The notes under the pieces are model-generated. The model had not been told where the DNA came from. It ran no database searches and saw only the letters and a program-made list of their open reading frames with translations. Shown in pieces: positions 1 through 7,921 of a DNA stretch of 64,000 nucleotides. The position numbers and the translations under genes were made by a program. Location: the NCBI GenBank assembly GCA_016234445.1, contig JACRBT010000020.1, positions 114,321-178,320 of the forward strand, read 5' to 3'. The stretch comes from Chloroflexota bacterium. Its GTDB lineage: Bacteria > Chloroflexota > Dehalococcoidia > Tepidiformales > Tepidiformaceae. How positions within the stretch are numbered: the first letter of the stretch is position 1; every line of letters begins with the position of its first letter.

Positions 1-1164
1 ACCGCCCTCCTCGCGCCAATCCTCGTCAGCGCCTTCGGCATCGAGCCCCTGATGTACGTGGCCGGCGTCATGCTCCTCCTCGCCTCGACCCGCGTCTTCC
101 GGATGACCACGACCGAAAAGGGCCGCGCCTTCAGTCCCCGCCGCCGTCGCAGCGTCCGCGGCGCCATCGCCTGGGTGGCGGGCGAACCCGCCGTCGCGAC
201 GATGATCGCCGTCGCCGTCGTGGCCGGCACGGCCAACACCGTGGTCTCGATGATGGGCCCGTCGTACGTCTCCGAAGTGCTCCACCAGAACGCGGCGAAC
301 TCCGTCTACGTCTTCGCCCCCTCCGCCGTCGGGCTCTTGCTCGCCGTCGTCCTGCTGCCGGCAGCGGTGAAGCTGCTGGGCGAACGGCGCGGCGCGATGA
401 TCGGGCTCAGCCTCGTCGCCGCCTCGCTCATCGCCCTGGGCCGAATCGACAACGCAACCGACCTGTTCGAGCCGATCAACCCGGTCCGCCTTTTCGACAC
501 CTTCGGGCTGGCCGTCGACGACCGCCTGGGCGCCACCGCCCTCGTGGCCATCGTCCTCGGATTCGGGGGCGCCCTCACCAGCGGCTGCGTCCAGACCTAC
601 ATCAACCGCCGCGTCCCCCGGAGCTACCAGTCCCGGACCTTCGCGATGCAGAGTTCGCTGCGCAACGGGGTGGCGATCGCACCCCTGCTGGGGATGGGCG
701 CCGCGGCCTCGGCGTTCGGCGTCGAACGCGTGTTTGTGGTGTTGCCGTTCATCCTCGTCGCTGCGGCGGTCGGGCTCCTCCAGGTCAGCTCCCGGCTTGC
801 GGGGGCCGGGGCGCAGCACGGCGGGGTCGTCCTCTCCTCGTTCTGGGACGAACCGCCCTACGAGGGCGAGTCGGCCTCGGGCGAAGCTGGCGTCGTCACC
901 GGCATCATCCTCGAGATGCCCGGGGGCACCGAGGCCGAATACGCCGCGGCCACGGCGGCGCTGGCCGCGAAGGGTCTCTGGCCACCACCCGGGCGCCTGT
1001 CCCACCTTGCCGGGCCGGTCGAAGGCGGCTGGCGGATCGTCGAGACCTGGGAGTCGGAACAGGCCTTCGCCGCCCAGCGCGCTGCCTTCATCGAGGCCGC
1101 GAAAGCAGCCGGCCTGCCCCTCGCCGAACCCCAGTCCTGGACCGTCTTCCGCAGCGAAACCTGA
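1..1164 (+). CDS. MFS transporter, C-terminal part (5' end outside window)
   Basis: The reading frame is open to the left edge, so this is the C-terminal part of a major facilitator superfamily permease. Several hydrophobic segments of membrane-helix length are visible, including a stretch rich in V, A and T near the start and another near the end of the membrane part (AVGLLLAVVLLPAAVKLL is one). The substrate cannot be told. After the last helix the protein continues for about 110 residues that are soluble in character and include a segment (EMPGGTEAEYAAATAALAA) resembling the antibiotic-biosynthesis-monooxygenase or dabb fold. That tail is unusual for an MFS protein. Family assignment is fairly safe; the nature of the tail is inference. 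Confidence 0.75.
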   Translation, partial: TALLAPILVSAFGIEPLMYVAGVMLLLASTRVFRMTTTEKGRAFSPRRRRSVRGAIAWVAGEPAVATMIAVAVVAGTANTVVSMMGPSYVSEVLHQNAANSVYVFAPSAVGLLLAVVLLPAAVKLLGERRGAMIGLSLVAASLIALGRIDNATDLFEPINPVRLFDTFGLAVDDRLGATALVAIVLGFGGALTSGCVQTYINRRVPRSYQSRTFAMQSSLRNGVAIAPLLGMGAAASAFGVERVFVVLPFILVAAAVGLLQVSSRLAGAGAQHGGVVLSSFWDEPPYEGESASGEAGVVTGIILEMPGGTEAEYAAATAALAAKGLWPPPGRLSHLAGPVEGGWRIVETWESEQAFAAQRAAFIEAAKAAGLPLAEPQSWTVFRSET

Positions 1165-1221
1165 CCTGCGGCGGCGCTCGCTCCCCGAAAAGTGGTAGCC
1201 TTGGGTGGCTCAGGAGGCGCC

Positions 1222-1686
1222 ATGTTCACGAAGATCCTCGTCCCGCTCGATGGCAGCGACGAAGCCGAAGCCGCCCTCGAGGTTGCCGCGGAGATCGCCC
1301 GGCGCTTCGACTCCCAGGTCGTCCTCCTCGAAGTGACGCCGGGCTACGGCCCCGCCCTCGCCGCGACCGCCGCCGAGGCCTTCGGCGCATCCGGCTCGGT
1401 CGCCGCCGCCATCGAGATGGAGAAGGCGGCAGAAGTCACGGCCAGCTCCTACCTGGATGCTGTCAACGAGGAATACGGCGGCAAGTGGCAGACCATCGTC
1501 GCCGAGGGAGACTCGGCCGAAGCCATCGCCGCACAGTGCGAAGCCACCGGCGCCGACCTCATCGTCATGTCGACCCACGCCCGCAGCGGTTTCGCCCGCC
1601 TCTTCCTCGGGAGCGTCGTGGACGACGTCATCCGCCGGGCCAGGGGCGTCCCCGTCCTCGTGGTCCACGCCGAGGACGAAGAGTGA
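1222..1686 (+). CDS. Universal stress protein (UspA family)
   Basis: A 154-residue single-domain USP. It begins MFTKILVPLDGSDEAEAALE, the usual first strand and Asp-containing loop, and ends with STHARSGFARLFLGSVVDDV then GVPVLVV, the nucleotide-binding Gly-rich loop and last strand of ATP-binding USPs. ATG at 1222 is chosen because AGGAGG lies just upstream; an earlier in-frame start would add non-conserved residues. The stop overlaps the GTG start of the next gene (GTGA), so the two are probably translationally coupled. A cytosolic stress-related role is family knowledge; nothing here gives the signal. Confidence 0.9.
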   Translation: MFTKILVPLDGSDEAEAALEVAAEIARRFDSQVVLLEVTPGYGPALAATAAEAFGASGSVAAAIEMEKAAEVTASSYLDAVNEEYGGKWQTIVAEGDSAEAIAAQCEATGADLIVMSTHARSGFARLFLGSVVDDVIRRARGVPVLVVHAEDEE

Positions 1687-2141
1687 CCTCCCCGGCATCC
1701 TCGGCCCGGCCCTTCGCCCGGATCGAGGCGGAGTTCTTCCGGGCCCTCAACGCCTGCGTCGAACCGGTCGTGCGGGCCGGCGCCGGCTCGCCCGGCCTCG
1801 TCCCCGTGGGGATGGTCGTCGTCGAAACCGTCGGCGCCCGGACGGGCACGCCGCGGCCGGTGCCCCTGGTCGCGACGCTGCTCGAAGGCTGCCTGATCGT
1901 GAGCACCGTCCGGGGGCGGCAGTCGCGCTGGATGCGCAACCTCAAGGCCCACCCGCGTGTCCGCTACTGGATCGCCGGCGAGGAGCACGCCGGGATCGCC
2001 CACGTCTTCGAGGGACACGAAATCCCTGCCTCCGCCGAGGCCTTGCCCCCACTCACCCGCACGGTCGCCACCCGGATGCTCGGCCCGGGGACCGCCTGGG
2101 GCTGGACCTTCGCCGTAATCCAGCCCGACGCCCCCGACTGA
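1683..2141 (+). CDS. Deazaflavin (F420)-dependent nitroreductase-like protein (Ddn/PNPOx-like)
   Basis: About 152 residues from a GTG start that overlaps the USP stop codon. It has the hallmark ETVGARTGTPRPVPL (family pattern T-x-G-R-x-S-G-x-x-R) followed by a conserved strand and WMRNLKAHPRVRYWI (family pattern W-x-x-N-L-x-A-x-P). These are typical of the Ddn-like split beta-barrel family, which binds F420 or flavins. Substrate is unknown. A longer frame upstream exists but it only shadows the USP gene. A second family member lies at 22143-22559, which supports F420 use by the organism. Confidence 0.75.
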   Translation: MTSPASSARPFARIEAEFFRALNACVEPVVRAGAGSPGLVPVGMVVVETVGARTGTPRPVPLVATLLEGCLIVSTVRGRQSRWMRNLKAHPRVRYWIAGEEHAGIAHVFEGHEIPASAEALPPLTRTVATRMLGPGTAWGWTFAVIQPDAPD

Positions 2142-2211
2142 GCCCTCAGCGGCAAGCCGCGCGACCCCCGCTGGCGGTACAATCGCCTCTCACTCAGGAG
2201 GGAGGCGCGGC

Positions 2212-3174
2212 ATGCGGTTCATCATCTACGGGGCGGGGGCAGTCGGCGGCGTGGTCGGCGGCAGGCTCGCCCAATACGGCAATGACGTTGTCCTGATCGC
2301 CCGCGGCGAACACCTCGCCGCCATCCGCGCCAACGGCCTCACCATCGCCTCGCCCGCGGACACCGTCACCGTCCAGGCGCCCGCCGTCGGCCATCCTTCC
2401 GAGATCGACTGGCAGCCCGGCGACGTCGCCGTCCTCGCGATGAAGACCCAGGACACCGGTCCCGCCCTCGAAGCCCTCGAAGCCGCCGCCGGCTGCGACA
2501 TCCCCGTCATCTGCGTCCAGAACGGCGTCGAAAACGAGCGCCTCGCCCTCCGCCGCTTCGCCCGCGTCTATGCGACCTCCGTCATGCTCCCGGCGACCCA
2601 CCTCGAACCCGGCGTCGTCCAGGCCGACTCCGCCCCGGTCAGCGGCATCCTCGACACGGGCTGCTATCCCCACGGCACCGACGACGTCTGCGAGGCCTGG
2701 TGTGCCGCCCTCGAACGCTCCACCTTCAGCGCGAAACCCGAGCCCCGGCCGATGTGGCGCAAGTACACGAAGCTCCTGATGAACCTGGGCAACGCCTTCC
2801 AGGCCATTTGCGGCGCCGGGGCCGACGGCCGCGAACTCCTCGCCCGGGCCCGCCAGGAAGGCATCGCCTGTTACCGCGCCGCCGGGATCGAATTCGCGAC
2901 CGAAGAGGAAGACCGCGAGCGCCGGGGCACGCTCATCCGCGTCGGCCCTATCGCCGGGAAGGTGCGCGGCGGCGGCTCCTCGTGGCAGAGCATGGTCCGC
3001 GGCAAGACCAGCATCGAAGCCGACTACCTCAACGGCGAGATCTGCCTGCTGGGCCGCCTCCACAGCATCCCGACGCCGGTCAACGCCCTCCTCCGGGAGA
3101 CGGCGAACCGCATGGCCCGCGAAGGCCAGCCCCCGGGGACGCTCACCGTCGAGGACCTGCTCGCCCGGCTGTAG
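2212..3174 (+). CDS. 2-dehydropantoate 2-reductase (ketopantoate reductase family)
   Basis: A 320-residue protein starting MRFIIYGAGAVGGVVGGRLA, a Rossmann NADPH-binding loop at the extreme N-terminus. The C-terminal half has the family segment KYTKLLMNLGNAFQAICG containing the catalytic Lys and the conserved Asn, and SSWQSMVRGKTSIEADYLNG with the conserved S-M-x-x-D/G-R/K-x-T-E-x-D-x-x-N-G pattern. It would reduce 2-dehydropantoate to pantoate for CoA synthesis, although many members of this family have other 2-oxoacid-like substrates. A good RBS (GGAGG at about 2200) precedes the ATG. It appears to be a single-gene unit. Confidence 0.88.
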   Translation: MRFIIYGAGAVGGVVGGRLAQYGNDVVLIARGEHLAAIRANGLTIASPADTVTVQAPAVGHPSEIDWQPGDVAVLAMKTQDTGPALEALEAAAGCDIPVICVQNGVENERLALRRFARVYATSVMLPATHLEPGVVQADSAPVSGILDTGCYPHGTDDVCEAWCAALERSTFSAKPEPRPMWRKYTKLLMNLGNAFQAICGAGADGRELLARARQEGIACYRAAGIEFATEEEDRERRGTLIRVGPIAGKVRGGGSSWQSMVRGKTSIEADYLNGEICLLGRLHSIPTPVNALLRETANRMAREGQPPGTLTVEDLLARL

Positions 3175-3192
3175 GTGCCGCCCCTGCCTCCG

Positions 3193-3714
3193 CTACTCGC
3201 CGTCCCCATCCCACAGCGCGACATAAGGCAGGTTTCGCCAGCGCTGGTCGTAGTCCAGCCCATAGCCGACCACGAACTCTTCGCCGATGTCGAAGCCGTC
3301 GTACTTCACCCCCGTCAGCCAACGGGGCGAACACTTCCCCGGCTTCCGCAACAGCGCGCAGACCTCGACGCTCGCCGGCCGCTCCCACCGCAGCGCGGTC
3401 ATCACCGCGTCCAGCGTCACCCCGCGGTCGATGATGTCCTCGACCACGACGACGTCCGCGCCCGCAAGCCCGCCCGGGACGTCGCCCTGAATGCTGGGCT
3501 GGCCGGGGCCCGTGCCCTGGTAGCTCCGCACGTCGAGCATCCCCACCCGCAGCGGCAGGTCGATGGCACGCATGAGGTCGGCGAGGAAGCAGACGGCCCC
3601 GCGCATGATCCCGACGAGGACCAGGTCGCCTGACTCGCGGTAGTCGGCGGTGATGGCGGCGCCGAGTTCGCGCACCCGGGCGGCGATCGTCGCTTCGTCG
3701 AGGAGGACCTTCAC
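3193..3714 (-). CDS. hpt: Hypoxanthine phosphoribosyltransferase
   Basis: A 173-residue type I PRTase. The PRPP-binding motif VVVVEDIIDRGVT is present, with the upstream GIMRGAVCFLADLMRAI loop and the C-terminal FVVGYGLDYDQRWRNLPYV typical of HPRT. It salvages hypoxanthine and guanine using PRPP in the cytosol. The gene is convergent with the ketopantoate reductase, leaving only 18 bases between stops. Confidence 0.93.
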   Translation of the reverse strand: MKVLLDEATIAARVRELGAAITADYRESGDLVLVGIMRGAVCFLADLMRAIDLPLRVGMLDVRSYQGTGPGQPSIQGDVPGGLAGADVVVVEDIIDRGVTLDAVMTALRWERPASVEVCALLRKPGKCSPRWLTGVKYDGFDIGEEFVVGYGLDYDQRWRNLPYVALWDGDGE

Positions 3715-3817
3715 GCCCTACAGTCTGCCAGCCGCCCCCACCAGCGTCTCGGCCAACTCCGCCAGCGCGGGTTCGACGCGTTAGCCCACGCCTGCGGCAG
3801 GGCAGGCGGCAGTCCTC

Positions 3818-4576
3818 CTACTCCCAGCGGAAGAACCGTACCGCGAGCACCGCCGACCCCGCGAGGAAGCCCACCGTGATGAGGGCGTCCGTTGTCGCCC
3901 ACCCAAACCCCAACCAGGCATCCTGCAGGAGCAGGTTGAGGTGGGTCAGTGGGAGCAAGTCGCTGAACCGTCGCATCGAATCCGTCAACACGCCCCTTGG
4001 TGGCCCCGAGCCTGAGAGCATCATCATCGCGAAGAACAGCGCCAGTCCGGTGCCCTGGACCGCTCTCGCCGTCGGAAGGACGGCGCCAAGAAACAGCCCG
4101 ATCGAACTGAACGCCGCCACGCCGATGGCCGCCGCGATCACCGTCAGCGCCCAATCCGCCGGGAGCGCGGTGCCATACACCAGGGTCGAAGTGGTCACGA
4201 TCCCAACCGCCCCCGCGACCGCCATCCCGGCGCAAACCAGGACCTGGGCGCCGAGCACCACCGTCACCGAAAGGCCCGCCGCCCGATAACGCCGGAGCAC
4301 CCCCGCCTCCCGGTACCCCGCCAACCGCAGCGGCAACGTCAGCAGGCCCGCCGAGGCCACAACCAGCCCAACGTATGTGGAGACGTAGAAGTCCGACGGA
4401 CCAACCCCACGCCACACTCTCATCGCCTCGGGGTCGGTCGTTTCGACTTCGTTGCCGAACACCCCCACGAGGACGAACAGCATGAAGAACGGGAACGCGA
4501 ACGCCACCACCAGCGCAAAGGGCTCCCTGACGAACAGTTTCACCTCCACCCAGGCCAGCTTTCGCACCCCTTTCAT
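3818..4576 (-). CDS. ABC-2 type transporter permease
   Basis: A 252-residue integral membrane protein with about six hydrophobic segments (for example PFALVVAFAFPFFMLFVLVG near the N-terminus and VGFLAGSAVLAVRFF at the end). The organisation is that of ABC-2 exporters. Its ATG overlaps the stop of the ATPase gene upstream (ATGA), so the pair forms a coupled two-gene operon. The exported substrate is unknown; drug or lipid export is usual for this class. Confidence 0.85.
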   Translation of the reverse strand: MKGVRKLAWVEVKLFVREPFALVVAFAFPFFMLFVLVGVFGNEVETTDPEAMRVWRGVGPSDFYVSTYVGLVVASAGLLTLPLRLAGYREAGVLRRYRAAGLSVTVVLGAQVLVCAGMAVAGAVGIVTTSTLVYGTALPADWALTVIAAAIGVAAFSSIGLFLGAVLPTARAVQGTGLALFFAMMMLSGSGPPRGVLTDSMRRFSDLLPLTHLNLLLQDAWLGFGWATTDALITVGFLAGSAVLAVRFFRWE

Positions 4577-5511
4577 CGCGAGGAGCCCGCCAGTTCGCTG
4601 ATGCCCAGGAACGCCTGTTCCAGTGTCGCTCGCTCGACCCGGAGGTCCAGCGGAGCGATCCCGTGGGCGATGAGCGCTGCTGCGACATGCGCCAGCAACG
4701 GCCCGTCCCCGGTCACCGTGAACCGTGCCCCCTCGCGCCGAACGCTGGCGGCGCCCGGGCAGCTGCTCAGCCAGGGGAGGTCATCCCCGTCGTAGCTGAA
4801 GTGCACCGTGCTGTGAGCGGCGAACCGCGCCACCAGCGCCGACGGCGTGTCGATCGCGACGATCCGCCCTCTCTTGAACACCGCGATCCGGTCGCAAAGT
4901 TCTTCCGCCTCATCCATGAAGTGCGTCACCAGGACGATGGTCGTCCCCCGGCTGCGCACTTCCCGCACGAGGTCCCAGGCCGCCCGCCGGCCCGCCGGGT
5001 CCAGCCCGGTGGTCATTTCGTCGAGAAACACCACCTCCGGGTCGTTCACCAGGGCGAGGGCGACGAACAGCCGCTGCCGCTGGCCCCCCGAGAGGTCTGC
5101 AAACGCGGACGACCGTTTTTCCGCGAGACCCCACTCCTCGACCAGCTGCCGCCACTCCCGTGAACGCGGCGAGAGAGCCGCGAAGAGGTCGAGGGCTTCC
5201 CAGACACGCAACCGTTCGGGCAGGGCCGACTCCTGTAGCTGGCAGCCGATCCGGTGCCTCAGGGCGTCGCGCTGGGTCCCGGGGTCGAGGTTGAGCACCC
5301 TGACATCGCCAGCGTCGCGGTCACGCAGCCCCTGGAGGCACTCGACGGTGGTGGTCTTCCCCGAGCCGTTCTCCCCGATGATCCCGAAGATCTCCCCTTC
5401 GCGGACTTCGAAGGAAACGCCGTCCACGGCCCGCACCCGCCCGTAGGACTTCGCGAGTCCGCTCACGACCACGGCTGGCTCGTCCCGGGCCCGGTAGCCT
5501 TCGGTCATCAT
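4573..5511 (-). CDS. ABC transporter ATP-binding protein (exporter type)
   Basis: About 312 residues with Walker A GENGSGKTTTVECLQG, signature LSGGQRQRL, Walker B VVFLDEMTTGLDP and the switch His in VLVTHFMDEAE, in the normal order. The C-terminal extension is typical of DrrA/CcmA-like exporter ATPases. Two adjacent ATGs (5511 and 5508) follow a GGAGGG RBS; the second has the better spacing. The frame is open far upstream, but that part antisense-overlaps the MBL gene and is not protein-like. Confidence 0.9.
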   Translation of the reverse strand: MMTEGYRARDEPAVVVSGLAKSYGRVRAVDGVSFEVREGEIFGIIGENGSGKTTTVECLQGLRDRDAGDVRVLNLDPGTQRDALRHRIGCQLQESALPERLRVWEALDLFAALSPRSREWRQLVEEWGLAEKRSSAFADLSGGQRQRLFVALALVNDPEVVFLDEMTTGLDPAGRRAAWDLVREVRSRGTTIVLVTHFMDEAEELCDRIAVFKRGRIVAIDTPSALVARFAAHSTVHFSYDGDDLPWLSSCPGAASVRREGARFTVTGDGPLLAHVAAALIAHGIAPLDLRVERATLEQAFLGISELAGSSR

Positions 5512-5715
5512 CCCTCCGGCAACGCCGGTCCTCCCCCCGAGGAGTAATCGCCCGTCGCCGGACTGATGATGCCCGGCAAGCCGCCGCAGGTAAACCAGCC
5601 CGGGCCCGTCGAGGGCCGCGGGGGCAAGATGCGAATGGGAACGCCCCCGCCAGTGGTGCCCGCACGCCCCCTGCGAGTACCCTTGCGCCCACAGACAGCA
5701 CCCGGGAGGCTCCAC

Positions 5716-6360
5716 ATGGAACGGATCACGGACGGCGACTTCGAAGTCGTGGTCGCTGGCCCCGCCGGCTTCGGCAACAACATCTACGTCGTCGTCGACC
5801 ACGCAACCGGCGCCGCCGCCTTCGTCGACGCGCCGGACGAGGTCGAACAGAGCATCGCCGCCGCCGAGGCCGCCGGCGCGAACCCGTCCCTCATCCTCCT
5901 CACCCACAGCCACGGTGACCACACCGCCAGCATCGACAAGCTGAAGGCGCGCTACGGCTGCAAGGTCTACGGCGACCCCCGTGAGCCCTGGCTCAAGCCC
6001 GGCCAGCTCGACGAATCGGTCGCCCACGGCGGGGAGGTCAAGGTCGGGAACCTCGGTTTCCGCGTCCTCAGCGTCCCCGGGCACACGCCGGGCAGCACGA
6101 CCTTCCTCTGGGGGAAGCACGCCTTCGTCGGCGACACCCTCTTCCCCGGCGGCCCGGGGCGGACGGCCTCGAACGCGAACCTCCAGCAGGAGATCGGCTC
6201 GATCACGACCCACCTCTACGCCCTCCCCGACGACACGGTCATCTACCCCGGCCACGGCGACCGCTCGACCATCGGCGCCAGCAAGGCCGAGTACGCGGTC
6301 TTCGCCGGCAAGCCTCACAACCCGGACCTCCACGGCGACGTGAACTGGCTGGAGAGCTGA
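5716..6360 (+). CDS. MBL-fold metallo-hydrolase (glyoxalase II-like)
   Basis: A 214-residue metallo-beta-lactamase-fold protein. The zinc motif THSHGDH is present, then SVPGHTPGSTTF with the third His, FVGDTLFPGGPGR with the bridging Asp, and YPGHGD with the last His. Length and motifs match short glyoxalase II-like hydrolases. ATG 5716 is chosen because GGGAGG lies 6 bases upstream; the frame extends further but with no conserved residues. Substrate unknown. Confidence 0.9.
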   Translation: MERITDGDFEVVVAGPAGFGNNIYVVVDHATGAAAFVDAPDEVEQSIAAAEAAGANPSLILLTHSHGDHTASIDKLKARYGCKVYGDPREPWLKPGQLDESVAHGGEVKVGNLGFRVLSVPGHTPGSTTFLWGKHAFVGDTLFPGGPGRTASNANLQQEIGSITTHLYALPDDTVIYPGHGDRSTIGASKAEYAVFAGKPHNPDLHGDVNWLES

Positions 6361-6380
6361 CCAAGGCCGTCCCCGATTAG

Positions 6381-6497
6381 CCGTGCCACGACTGTGAAGG
6401 AGTGGTTCTTCGCCTGCCGCCCGGTGGGCCGAGAGCCGAAAGCCGCCAGCCGTGGGGGACCAGCGGCGCCACTCCCTCGCGGTCGCGGTACGGATGG
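6381..6497 (-). repeat. Mosaic interspersed repeat, copy 1
   Basis: Read on the minus strand, this intergenic block starts with the module CCATCCGTACCGCGACC (6481-6497), continues CGCGAGGGAGTGGCGCCG, and ends with AACCACTCCTTCACAGTCG (27-bp module at 6381-6407). The same two end modules occur in the same order, on the other strand, at 10231-10342, with unrelated sequence between them. No coding capacity is evident. The gap 6361-6591 contains nothing else recognised. Confidence 0.75.
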
Positions 6498-6591
6498 ACA
6501 CCGGCATCGCCTTAACCACCGCTCCCCCGGCGCCGCCCGGCCCGGTACACTACCCCGGCGGTAATCGCCCCGCCGCTTCGAGGGCCTGCAC

Positions 6592-7362
6592 ATGACACAC
6601 CCGCCGCACTTCTCCGTGGTCGTTGCCGCGGCCGCCGCCGTCCTGCTCGCGGCATCCGCCTGCGCCGGCGGCAACGCCCGCGACGAGGTCTACTCCTTCG
6701 ACGTCATGAACCCCTCGCCCACCGTCGCAACGCCAACGCCAACGCCAACGCCGGAGCCCTCGCCCACCCCGTCGCCCACGGTCGAGCCGACCCCGACGCC
6801 GGCCCCTGCGCTCCAGGCTGCTTCCGGCGGCGGGACTTCGAACGAGGCGAGCACCGGGCCCGCTTACGCCCCGGCCGCGCCCCGGCGGTCGTCCGCGGCC
6901 GTGACCGGCTTCCGCATCCCCTCCCAGGGCGTGAGCGCACCGATCGAGAACATCGGCATCCTCGGCGACGGCACCCTCGATTCGCCCCACAACCCCCACG
7001 CCGTCGGCTGGTACTTCATCTACGACTCCCCCGGCGAGCCCGGCAACGCCGTCTTCGCCGCCCACGTCGACTACTACCCGAACATCATCGGGCCGTTCAA
7101 CCAGGTCGCCGCGCTCGGGGGCGGGGCCGAGATCCTCGTCTCCATGTCCGATGGCGCCGAGTACCGCTACCAGGTCGTCCGGAACACCCGCTACTCCGTC
7201 TACGACATCCCGATGGGCTACGTGATCTGGCCAGGCGACCGCCCCGGCGACGCCCAGTGGATCACGATGATCACCTGCGGCGGTGAGTTCCGGGCCACCA
7301 CGTCCTACGGCGCCGGAGAATACCTCCAGCGCGACGTCGTCGTCGCCCGCCGGGTACAGTAG
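6592..7362 (+). CDS. Sortase family protein with lipoprotein-like N-terminus
   Basis: 256 residues. Residues 1-24 form a signal peptide ending ASAC, a plausible lipobox (Cys24). Residues 41-72 are a low-complexity Pro/Thr linker encoded by repeated acgcca units. The C-terminal ~145 residues are a sortase domain with His158 (AAHVDY), Cys229 (ITMITCGG) and Arg247 (LQRDVV) in the expected order. Sortases attach surface proteins through a Cys transpeptidation; class E/F is the closest match by length and by the TC motif. No LPxTG-type substrate gene is seen next to it. Confidence 0.82.
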   Translation: MTHPPHFSVVVAAAAAVLLAASACAGGNARDEVYSFDVMNPSPTVATPTPTPTPEPSPTPSPTVEPTPTPAPALQAASGGGTSNEASTGPAYAPAAPRRSSAAVTGFRIPSQGVSAPIENIGILGDGTLDSPHNPHAVGWYFIYDSPGEPGNAVFAAHVDYYPNIIGPFNQVAALGGGAEILVSMSDGAEYRYQVVRNTRYSVYDIPMGYVIWPGDRPGDAQWITMITCGGEFRATTSYGAGEYLQRDVVVARRVQ

Positions 7363-7387
7363 CCCCCAGCGAGGAGGCCGGCTTTCC

Positions 7388-7849
7388 TTACTGGCCCGTG
7401 CCTTCCGAGAAGCTAAACCCGATCTCCTGGCAGACCGCGTCTTTCGCGGCGACGGCATCCAGGCGCTTCGCCGGGGCCGACGGCGGCTCCAGGTTCTCCA
7501 GCGCCAGGAAGACGTCGCCGTCGCCTTCCTTCCAGTCTTTCATCAAGCCGGCGGCCTTCTTCACCTCGCGCACGTAGGTCGCCTGGAAGTCCTTCAGGTC
7601 GGAGGGCGCCTTCAGCTTGTCGAGCGCCTTTCCGTAGTCGGCCATGATCGGCGCGAGCTTGTGCATGCTCTCTGCCGGGGACACCCCCTCTGCAAGGCCA
7701 AGCGCTTCGAAGTCCTGCTCGAACGCCTTCGTCGCCGCGCAGATCCCGGCGACGTACTCCTCGTCCGATCCGCCGCCGTCACCGCCGCACGCGACCGCCA
7801 GCGCCGCAACCGCCGCCACGAGCGCGCCCAAACTCCACCATCGCACCAT
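7388..7849 (-). CDS. Putative lipoprotein, unknown function
   Basis: A 153-residue protein with a hydrophobic signal peptide and lipobox LAVAC, followed by a short acidic glycine stretch (GGDGGGSDEE). The mature part is predicted helical and has two further Cys residues (GICAATK and AVCQEIG) that could form a disulphide. No family is recognised. It is convergent with the sortase gene, with only 25 bases between stops. Confidence 0.7.
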   Translation of the reverse strand: MVRWWSLGALVAAVAALAVACGGDGGGSDEEYVAGICAATKAFEQDFEALGLAEGVSPAESMHKLAPIMADYGKALDKLKAPSDLKDFQATYVREVKKAAGLMKDWKEGDGDVFLALENLEPPSAPAKRLDAVAAKDAVCQEIGFSFSEGTGQ

Positions 7850-7921
7850 GTCAATCCCTCCGCTTGCCGTACCGGCGTTGGCCCCGCGCCCTCATCCTAT
7901 TCTCCCGGTACATGACGCTCG

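Noticed and set aside
5512..6519. N-terminal extension of the ABC ATPase frame to 6519
   Set aside because: It overlaps the whole MBL gene antisense and is low-complexity; an RBS and the family N-terminus place the start at 5511/5508.
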